Shown piece by piece: positions 1-4,648 of a stretch of DNA of 6,573 bases (positions within the stretch are counted from its first letter, which is position 1; every line of letters starts with the position of its first letter). Origin of the DNA: an uncultured Collinsella sp. (lineage in GTDB: Bacteria > Actinomycetota > Coriobacteriia > Coriobacteriales > Coriobacteriaceae); NCBI GenBank assembly GCA_900541025.1, contig UQIL01000050.1, positions 1 through 6,573 of the forward strand. The letters are read 5' to 3'. The notes below the pieces were generated by a model. It was not told the origin of the DNA. It did no database searches and saw only the letters and a list, made by a program, of their open reading frames with translations. A program made the position numbers and the translations under genes.

Positions 1-198
1 CATCGCGATGCAGGCCGGCTCCCCGGCCGCGGCGATCGCCCCGGCGAGCGCCTCGTAGCCCGCCGCGTCGGCGGGGAACTGGCGGGACAGGACCTTGCGG
101 CCCCTCCAGTCCAGGACGTACAGCCAGTGCGAGTCGGCGTGGGTGTCGACCCCGCAGAAGACCGGCCCGCGGGCGTCGGGTATCGATTCGTTTTGCAT
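1..198 (-). CDS. IS110-family transposase, N-terminal part (cut by window edge)
   Basis: The minus-strand frame opens with ATG at 198-196 and stays open to position 1, giving 66 residues that begin MQNESIPDARGPVFCGVDTH. The stretch VFCGVDTHADSHWLYVLD is typical of the RuvC-like DEDD domain at the N-terminus of IS110-family transposases. D18 is the expected first catalytic aspartate. The visible end (GEPACIAM) stops about where the catalytic glutamate should follow. A Shine-Dalgarno GGAG lies 6 nt before the ATG (minus strand, 210-205 region), which supports this start. Family members usually have over 300 residues and a second, C-terminal serine-containing domain, so most of the protein lies outside the window. 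The enzyme recombines DNA guided by an RNA encoded in the same element. Whether this copy is intact cannot be seen. Family assignment is by motif recognition and is fairly sure. Confidence 0.85.
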   Translation of the reverse strand, partial: MQNESIPDARGPVFCGVDTHADSHWLYVLDWRGRKVLSRQFPADAAGYEALAGAIAAAGEPACIAM

Positions 199-462
199 GT
201 CTCGCTCCGTTCTTTCCGTGCTCGCCTGGACCGGGCAGACGGCACACTGACGGGGCGCGATAGAATGCGGTTGTTCGGGTCCGCGGTATCGCTCCATGCT
301 CCTATTAGGTCATGCGGCGGTCTCGGCTCGCCGCGGCCCGCGCGGGACATGTCAGGAAACGAGGGCAGCCCTGTGGGCGCCAGCGGAATGTGGGGTCACC
401 GCGCGGTCCGCATCTGATGGTGTCGACGTCAATGGTATACGGGTGCATCATCGACGTCTTCA
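199..462 (-). ncRNA. Candidate IS110 bridge RNA (transposase upstream non-coding region)
   Basis: In IS110-group elements the stretch between the left end and the transposase start encodes a structured bridge RNA whose loops pair with target and donor DNA. Here about 260 nt on the minus strand contain no convincing ORF but several hairpins. One is a 10-bp stem pairing 458-449 with 434-425 (one G-U pair) around a 14-nt loop. Another is a 6-bp stem 334-329/319-314 with a 9-nt loop. A third pairs 292-287 with 262-257 and contains an inner 4-bp stem 284-281/270-267. An extended -10 (TGATATTTT, minus strand 477-469) would start transcription near 462, just before the first hairpin. No -35 is visible at the right distance, as expected if it is formed only in the circular intermediate. 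Position and structure support the call. The guide loops were not assigned and the 3' end is unknown. Confidence 0.38.
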
Positions 463-581
463 ATACAGAAAATATCAGTGCGGAATGTTCTGAAAACTAA
501 GTCCAGCGCGGGCCCTGCGGCAACACGTCAGGGAGGGGTGCGATTCCTTGATCGCTCACTTAATCTAATAGGAAAGTTAGT

Positions 582-610
582 GAGGCCGGAGCTTTAGCTC
601 CGGCCTCTTT
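582..610 (+). terminator. Perfect 11-bp hairpin, likely orphan rho-independent terminator
   Basis: The arms 582-592 and 597-607 (GAGGCCGGAGC and its exact complement) close a TTTA loop and are followed by TTT then ATATAA. A GC-rich stem with a short T tract on the plus strand suggests a terminator for rightward transcription. No rightward gene precedes it in the window, because the neighbouring transposase points the other way. It may therefore be left from a gene separated from it by the insertion sequence. The T tract is short, so termination strength is uncertain. Confidence 0.5.
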
Positions 611-617
611 ATATAAG

Positions 618-636
618 GGCTCGGCAAAGCCGAGCC
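618..636. repeat. Perfect 8-bp hairpin next to the terminator
   Basis: Arms 618-625 (GGCTCGGC) and 629-636 are exact complements around an AAA loop. It lies 10 nt after the preceding hairpin, across an AT-rich spacer (TTTATATAAG). On the minus strand the stem is followed by CTTATATAAAG, so it could act as a weak terminator for leftward transcription, making the hairpin pair bidirectional. Function is not established. Confidence 0.5.
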
Positions 637-697
637 ACCAAATTTGCATCAGCCCCCAGAACATGTTTGAGAACTGTGCCTGAAGTATGTATTTGCA

Positions 698-822
698 GGC
701 CCCGAATCGGTGTTGCCTCCCGGCGCATTCCGCAGGGGGAGCGATATTTTGCAGCACGAAGTGCGCAACAAAATATCGCTCATGCCCGAGGACGCGCCGG
801 GAGGCAACACCGATTCGGGGCC
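698..822. repeat. Large 125-nt inverted repeat (near-perfect palindrome)
   Basis: The outer arms 698-726 and 794-822 are perfectly complementary over 29 bp. After a symmetric 13-by-13-nt internal loop (727-739 and 781-793), a second stem pairs 740-751 with 769-780 over 12 bp. The tip GCAC-GAA-GTGC spans 754-764. About 90 of 125 bases are paired. DNA of this kind could extrude a cruciform, and a transcript would form a long hairpin. It has no coding potential that I believe and no recognisable tRNA or riboswitch features. It could be a MITE-like or REP-like repeat, a structured small RNA, or the result of a fold-back duplication. It ends 39 bp before the promoter element of tRNA-Leu. Confidence 0.9.
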
Positions 823-860
823 GAACATATAGATCTACCAGCGCATTTACAAATTCGTAA

Positions 861-909
861 ACTTTTTTGAAAAAAGTGCTTGCACAGTTCTCGAATCATA
901 GGTTATTAT
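861..909 (+). promoter_or_regulatory. Promoter of tRNA-Leu with upstream T/A palindromic element
   Basis: The -35 is TTGCAC (880-885) and the -10 is TATTAT (904-909), with an 18-bp spacer. Directly upstream is ACTTTTTTGAAAAAAGT (861-877), an odd-centred palindrome that probably works as an UP-like or bending element. The same arrangement occurs before both tRNA-Gly genes in this window. Start of transcription is expected near 916, giving a leader of about 50 nt before the tRNA. Confidence 0.75.
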
Positions 910-966
910 CTTCCTCGTTGAACGCGCGGGTCCAACAAAACGAACTGCGAATCAACAACATAGCAT

Positions 967-1056
967 GTCGGAGTGGCGGAATTGGCAGACGCGCTAGCTT
1001 GAGGTGCTAGTGACCGCTTTTTGGTCATGCGGGTTCAAGTCCCGCCTCCGACACCA
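967..1056 (+). tRNA. trnL-GAG: tRNA-Leu (anticodon GAG)
   Basis: The acceptor stem pairs 967-973 (GTCGGAG) with 1046-1052 (CTCCGAC), followed by discriminator A and an encoded CCA at 1054-1056. The anticodon arm is CTAGC-TTGAGGT-GCTAG, so the anticodon is GAG, which reads CUC and CUU leucine codons. The long variable arm (TGACCGCTTTTTGGTCA region) is that of a class II tRNA, and the T arm GCGGGTTCAAGTCCCGC is canonical. Total length is 90 nt including CCA. It is transcribed from the promoter just upstream and ended by the terminator just downstream. Confidence 0.97.
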
Positions 1057-1067
1057 TCGCATTTGAG

Positions 1068-1089
1068 AAGCCTCTTCGGAGGCTTTTTT
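1068..1089 (+). terminator. Rho-independent terminator after tRNA-Leu
   Basis: The stem AAGCCTC (1068-1074) pairs with GAGGCTT (1079-1085) around a stable UUCG tetraloop and is followed by a T run that ends at 1089. It lies 12 nt after the tRNA and only 26 nt before the next start codon, so that gene's promoter is not obvious. Confidence 0.9.
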
Positions 1090-1115
1090 GTTACCGATAG
1101 ACGGTGGGGTCCACG

Positions 1116-3461
1116 ATGGAAACGCTTGAACGCAACGAGTGGGCAGACGTTGCCCAACTAGTCGAGATCACGAGCGATGCTGTCATCATCTGTGAGCTCG
1201 ACGGAACCATTCTGCATGTGAATAATCGCTTACTTGGTTTGATGTGCGAGGAACGCGCCGACGTCATCGGTGGAGATGTTAAAGACGTCCTGTACTCATC
1301 AGCTTTTGAACGTGCGACGGAACATCGTCTGCCATTTGAAACTGATGGCTCCGAGAACGAACTGATGCTCAAGCTGAGTGACGGCTCCTTTATCCCCGTC
1401 TTGGTTCGTGCGGGCTCCGTAACGCCTCCACGCATCTTTGGGCGCCGCGCGCCACGTGTCCTGGTGGCGCTCCATAGCATCGAAGAACAGTATTCGCACG
1501 ACCGTCAGCTCAAGCGTGCGTTATCGGAGCTTAGAGTGGCGAACAAGCGCCTCTCTGGCACGCTCTCGGTCATTATGAGTACCGTGGGCTCCGATGAGCT
1601 GCCCAGCCTACTTGATACCGTTTTGAACCAGCTTGTAGGAACGCTCGATGCTTCGGGTGCCGCTATCTATTTTTCTGAGAGCGGCGGTTTTAAGCTACGC
1701 GGTGTTTCCAAGGAGCTGTACGACAGCTACCTGCCCGAGTTTTTGCCGTATGGCGCTGGCATTCCGACGTATGTTCTTCGCGAGTCGCGTGCCTGTCGCT
1801 TGTCGATTCAACAGGACCTTGAGGGTGATAAGGCCGCCTCCGGTATGTTTATGGACCTGGACAATCGTTCTAAGCACCTGTTGCGCATGCAGGATATGCC
1901 TCCGTACCGCAACGAGATCTGTCTTCCCGTTTTTTACGGTACGCAGATTCTTGGCGTGCTGGAAGTTGGTTGGAAACGCCCCCAGGCACCGCTCGCCTAT
2001 GACGTTAATGTGCTCGAGGTCATTTGCGATTACCTGTCTATCCAGCTGGTCGGCATGGCATCGAGCCTTCGCTCCCGTCGCACGGCCGAGCTTGGCCGCT
2101 CGCTCAATGTCTTGCGTGATGAGTTGTTTGCCTTTCTAGACGATTCCGCCGCGGCTACCCAGGCGGTATCGTCCGAGATCTGCAATATGCTTAACTGCCA
2201 TTTTTGCCCTGTTGAGTATGACGCCAGTCTGGATTCCTACGTCATAGATTTTGAAGGTGGCAGTCGCGTTGCTTTGCCGGACGATCCCGAGAAGCTTTTC
2301 TTTTCCACGACGGCGCCAGCGGCACGTCTGGGGGCTGGCCCTGATGGCTTTGAGGCATCTGCTTTGGGCGGTACGAGTGCCGAGGACCTTAAACACGTCC
2401 GTATAACTCGCGTTGACGAATCGATGCCTATGGGAGGCTGGCTTAGGGCGCACGGTCTGCCTTGTCAAGGTCTCTACGTTGACTCCGGCATCGAGGCGGG
2501 GCGCCCGCGCTCTGAGGGTGATGGCAGGCACAGTAACGACGCGATTGTTCCTGCTTCTGTTGCGAAGAGCCCGACGACGCGCGCGCTGCTGCTTCGTGAT
2601 GGTAGCCAAGAGCCGATTGATGATCTTGAATATGACTACTTGGTGCACTTGGCGCATGACTTTGAACTGATCTACGAAGGCGAATCTCAAAAGCGCGAGG
2701 AGCGCCATATCGCTCAGACCCTTCAGATCGGCATGAGAAATTCCCTGGGGGATGTTCCGGGTATCGCAACCGATTCGGTGTACCTGTCGGCCACGAACTC
2801 GGCGTTGGTCGGCGGCGATTTCTATACGCTCATCCGTCTTCCCGACGACTGCGCCGTCATGATTCTGGGTGATGTGTCTGGCAAAGGCATTGAGGCCGCA
2901 TCGATGTCCGCGCTCGTCAAGACGGCCCTGACGGCATATGCCTGGGAGGGCGCTGGACCGGCCCGCATGGCACGCTCCCTTAACAGCATGCTCATGGGCT
3001 TTTCGAGGGTCGAGACGTTCGTGACGGCCTTTATCGCCAAGATTGACCTTAAGGCCGGACGCGCAACGTATTGTTCGGCGGGCCATCCTCCGACCATGGT
3101 CATCAGGCCAGAGTCGATGCCGCTGGGTGGCGGTGAGGCACGTGGGGGAGAGGTTGAGCTGCTTGGATGCCAATCGGGCGTAATCGGTGCCTTTGAGAGC
3201 ATGGTGTACGAGACAGGCGTGTTTACGTTCGCCCCCGGCGACATGCTCTTCATGTATACGGATGGAACGATTGAGGCCCGCGACCGCACCGGAGCGTTCT
3301 TTGGCGAGCAGCGCTTGCGCGACCTTCTGCTTTCTGTTTCGGGGGAGGGCGTGTCGGGCATTTGCGGCAAGGTCTTGGGCGAGCTTGACCGATTTACCGA
3401 ATCGGCGCTGGACGATGACATTGCATTGGTGTCCCTTGAGTTTTTACGGGGTCGTTCATAG
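1116..3461 (+). CDS. PAS-GAF-PP2C (SpoIIE/RsbU-type) serine phosphatase
   Basis: This 781-residue cytoplasmic protein has a sensor region joined to a PP2C-type phosphatase. Such enzymes remove phosphate from a STAS anti-anti-sigma protein in partner-switching systems. Residues 10-120 look like a PAS domain (SDAVIICELDGTILHVNN), 123-155 a coiled-coil linker, and 161-316 a GAF domain (ICLPVFYGTQILGVLEVGW). Residues 331-521 may be a degenerate second GAF with an insert near 455-490. From about 545 the SpoIIE domain carries the metal-binding signatures GGDFY (D568), ILGDVSGKG (D586), YTDGTIEA (D716) and DDIALV (D767/D768), so it should be active. No signal peptide or membrane segment is seen. I prefer ATG 1116, with GGTGGGG about 6 nt upstream, over an in-frame GTG at 1104 that lacks a ribosome binding site. 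A STAS-kinase gene follows after 78 nt, probably its partner. The true ligand of the sensor is unknown. Confidence 0.9.
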   Translation: METLERNEWADVAQLVEITSDAVIICELDGTILHVNNRLLGLMCEERADVIGGDVKDVLYSSAFERATEHRLPFETDGSENELMLKLSDGSFIPVLVRAGSVTPPRIFGRRAPRVLVALHSIEEQYSHDRQLKRALSELRVANKRLSGTLSVIMSTVGSDELPSLLDTVLNQLVGTLDASGAAIYFSESGGFKLRGVSKELYDSYLPEFLPYGAGIPTYVLRESRACRLSIQQDLEGDKAASGMFMDLDNRSKHLLRMQDMPPYRNEICLPVFYGTQILGVLEVGWKRPQAPLAYDVNVLEVICDYLSIQLVGMASSLRSRRTAELGRSLNVLRDELFAFLDDSAAATQAVSSEICNMLNCHFCPVEYDASLDSYVIDFEGGSRVALPDDPEKLFFSTTAPAARLGAGPDGFEASALGGTSAEDLKHVRITRVDESMPMGGWLRAHGLPCQGLYVDSGIEAGRPRSEGDGRHSNDAIVPASVAKSPTTRALLLRDGSQEPIDDLEYDYLVHLAHDFELIYEGESQKREERHIAQTLQIGMRNSLGDVPGIATDSVYLSATNSALVGGDFYTLIRLPDDCAVMILGDVSGKGIEAASMSALVKTALTAYAWEGAGPARMARSLNSMLMGFSRVETFVTAFIAKIDLKAGRATYCSAGHPPTMVIRPESMPLGGGEARGGEVELLGCQSGVIGAFESMVYETGVFTFAPGDMLFMYTDGTIEARDRTGAFFGEQRLRDLLLSVSGEGVSGICGKVLGELDRFTESALDDDIALVSLEFLRGRS

Positions 3462-3539
3462 ACGACGCTGGGCGGGCTGAGTCCGTACGGTTGGGGAAAC
3501 GAATGCATCGAGTGGGCTTTTTTGGGGAACCATGGTCGT

Positions 3540-4286
3540 ATGAATGAGTGGAATGACATAGCGGTTTTGACGCCACCAGGCGATATCGACATCGCCACGG
3601 TGCCTGCGCTGCGTCGGCGGTTGGATGCCTTGATTGGCCGCGGCGTGCGTCGTGTCGTCATCAACTGTCAGGCTGTTAGCTTTATCGATTCGACGGGCTT
3701 GGCATTCCTGCTTACGCGCGCTCGTGAGCTCATGAGGCGAGAAGGCCTGCTTTCGCTCGTCAATGCATCAGGTGAAGTTGTTCGCTTTTTGGAGATTGCT
3801 CGTCTTGTCGATATCCTTCATGTCGCGGGGCCGGCACGGGAGTCTATTCCCGCTATTCCGGTGGGGGAGCTGCCTCGCTGGAGTAAGAGTGTCGAGGTCC
3901 GTCAGGGTATCGAGAATCTTCCATACTACCGACATCGCATCGCCGAACTCCTTGAATCGCTTCCGTTGCGCCGTGACGAGCGCTACGATGTCGCATTGGC
4001 ATCGGGGGAGGCGCTGGGTAATGCCTATGACCATGCGGGCGGTATCGGGTGCGTCCTGACGGTTCAGGCCTATGGCGATCGCGTTGTGGTTGAGGTGCTT
4101 GATCGAGGTGCCGGCTATTCTGTCGATGAAACGAGCGAGCCGGTCGCATCTGAGGAACGCGGCCGTGGTATCAAGCTTATGCGTATGCTCGTCGATAACG
4201 TGGAGGTTGCTCGTCGTACGGACGGCGCCGGCACGCGCGTGCAGATGGTGAAGCTGTTTAGCGGAGCGCTGGAATCGTGCGCCTAG
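3540..4286 (+). CDS. STAS anti-anti-sigma domain fused to HATPase anti-sigma kinase domain
   Basis: This 248-residue protein combines two parts that are usually separate. Residues 4-98 form an RsbV/SpoIIAA-like STAS domain with the phosphorylation motif FIDSTGLAFL, S51 being the likely phospho-acceptor. Residues about 118-240 form an RsbW-like GHKL kinase domain with an N box EALGNAYDHA (E157, N161, H165), a G1 box DRGAGY (D188, G190, G192), a G2-like RGRGIKLMR, and GTRVQMVK near the end. All key ATP-binding residues are present, so kinase activity is plausible and could act on its own STAS domain. The preceding gene supplies the matching phosphatase, and the two are probably co-transcribed. 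No sigma factor gene is visible, so the regulated target is unknown. I chose ATG 3540, 18 nt inside a TTG-started frame at 3522; GGGG at 3524-3527 is a rather distant ribosome binding site, so the start is moderately sure. Confidence 0.88.
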   Translation: MNEWNDIAVLTPPGDIDIATVPALRRRLDALIGRGVRRVVINCQAVSFIDSTGLAFLLTRARELMRREGLLSLVNASGEVVRFLEIARLVDILHVAGPARESIPAIPVGELPRWSKSVEVRQGIENLPYYRHRIAELLESLPLRRDERYDVALASGEALGNAYDHAGGIGCVLTVQAYGDRVVVEVLDRGAGYSVDETSEPVASEERGRGIKLMRMLVDNVEVARRTDGAGTRVQMVKLFSGALESCA

Positions 4287-4310
4287 CCAATCGCTTTAGC
4301 GCGTTTGGCT
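4285..4310 (+). terminator. Weak hairpin at the end of the STAS-HATPase gene
   Basis: AGCCAA (4285-4290) pairs with TTGGCT (4305-4310), and CGC (4292-4294) pairs with GCG (4299-4301) around a TTTA loop. It overlaps the stop codon. It is followed by ATTAAG rather than a T run, so it is at best a weak or factor-dependent terminator. Confidence 0.3.
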
Positions 4311-4331
4311 ATTAAGAACATGCGGCAGACA

Positions 4332-4379
4332 AGTTTTTTGAAAAAAGTACTTGCGTCTTTTGGACAACTCGCGTAAATT
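4332..4379 (+). promoter_or_regulatory. Promoter of first tRNA-Gly with T/A palindromic element
   Basis: The -35 is TTGCGT (4351-4356) and the -10 is TAAATT (4374-4379), with a 17-bp spacer. AGTTTTTTGAAAAAAGT (4332-4348) sits immediately upstream, as at the other two tRNA promoters. The -10 ends only 12 nt before the mature tRNA, so the primary leader should be about 5 nt. Confidence 0.75.
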
Positions 4380-4391
4380 AATATCCCGCAA

Positions 4392-4467
4392 GCGGACATG
4401 GCTCAGTTGGTAGAGCACAACCTTGCCAAGGTTGGGGTCGCGGGTTCGAGCCCCGTTGTCCGCTCCA
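4392..4467 (+). tRNA. trnG-GCC: tRNA-Gly (anticodon GCC), first copy
   Basis: The acceptor stem pairs 4392-4398 (GCGGACA) with 4457-4463 (TGTCCGC), followed by discriminator T and an encoded CCA at 4465-4467. The anticodon arm CAACC-TTGCCAA-GGTTG gives anticodon GCC, reading GGC and GGU glycine codons. Length is 76 nt including CCA. A second copy with identical visible sequence starts at 6521. Confidence 0.97.
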
Positions 4468-4475
4468 AACGCAGC

Positions 4476-4506
4476 AGCCCGACTACCACGGTAGCCGGGC
4501 TTTTTT
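4476..4506 (+). terminator. Rho-independent terminator after tRNA-Gly
   Basis: AGCCCG-A-CTACC (4476-4487) pairs with GGTAG-C-CGGGCT (4490-4501) with one A-C mismatch, and a run of six T follows (4501-4506). It is 9 nt after the tRNA CCA. Confidence 0.92.
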
Positions 4507-4630
4507 GTACCCATCGCCTGGGCTCGAACCCGAGAGGGAGCGAGCGTTTTGGGGCGTGGCTGTGGCGTTGTTTGCTGCGAATGTGCGCTTTGGGCGTATC
4601 ATCGTGGGCATCTCGCATAACCTCGTTGCA

Positions 4631-4648
4631 AGGGAGATACGCCCCGTG
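4631..4648 (+). promoter_or_regulatory. Ribosome binding site that sets a GTG start
   Basis: AGGGAG at 4631-4636 is followed after 9 nt by GTG at 4646-4648. This fixes the alpha-glucosidase start downstream of a longer open frame that reaches back into the tRNA-Gly terminator. An in-frame ATG at 4679 has no comparable site. Confidence 0.7.

Larger units (their letters stand above)
1..475 (-). mobile_element. IS110-family insertion sequence, left (5') part
   Basis: The element includes the transposase start and the non-coding DNA upstream of it. GC content is about 68-72% over 301-420, falls to about 45% over 421-480, and is mixed beyond, so the edge probably lies somewhere near 475-500. I set the boundary just beyond a minus-strand extended -10 box at 477-469. 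In IS110-group elements the terminus falls between such a -10 and a -35 that is supplied by the other end after circularisation. IS110-group elements lack clear terminal inverted repeats, so the exact end and the core dinucleotide cannot be read from this sequence alone. The far end is outside the window. Confidence 0.55.

Noticed and set aside
127..500. Small plus-strand open frames over the IS110 upstream region
   Set aside because: They overlap the transposase start or the structured non-coding region, overlap one another in different frames, and show no domain or ribosome binding site.
528..551. T-arm-like GGTGCGATTCC and a weak 7-bp inverted repeat
   Set aside because: No acceptor, anticodon or D arm can be built around it, and the stem relies on a G-U pair with a long loop.
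582..892. Retron or CRISPR array suggested by the cluster of inverted repeats
   Set aside because: There is no reverse transcriptase, no Cas gene, and no set of regularly spaced direct repeats; the hairpins differ from one another in sequence.
2136..3173. Long 345-codon open frame on the minus strand inside the phosphatase gene
   Set aside because: It lies wholly antisense to a well-supported gene, has no recognisable domain and an arginine/histidine-rich composition typical of shadow frames in GC-rich DNA.
2822..3664. 280-codon minus-strand open frame across the phosphatase and STAS genes
   Set aside because: Low-complexity Ser/Pro/Arg composition, antisense to catalytic motifs of the real genes, and no believable ribosome binding site or family resemblance.
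4296..4618. Small open frames on both strands over the first tRNA-Gly gene
   Set aside because: These are well-known spurious translations of tRNA sequence, for example MAQLVEHNLAKVG, and not proteins.
4505..4645. 47-codon N-terminal extension of the alpha-glucosidase from a TTG at 4505
   Set aside because: The start would lie in the T run of the tRNA-Gly terminator, and the extension does not resemble the family. The GTG at 4646 has a strong ribosome binding site.
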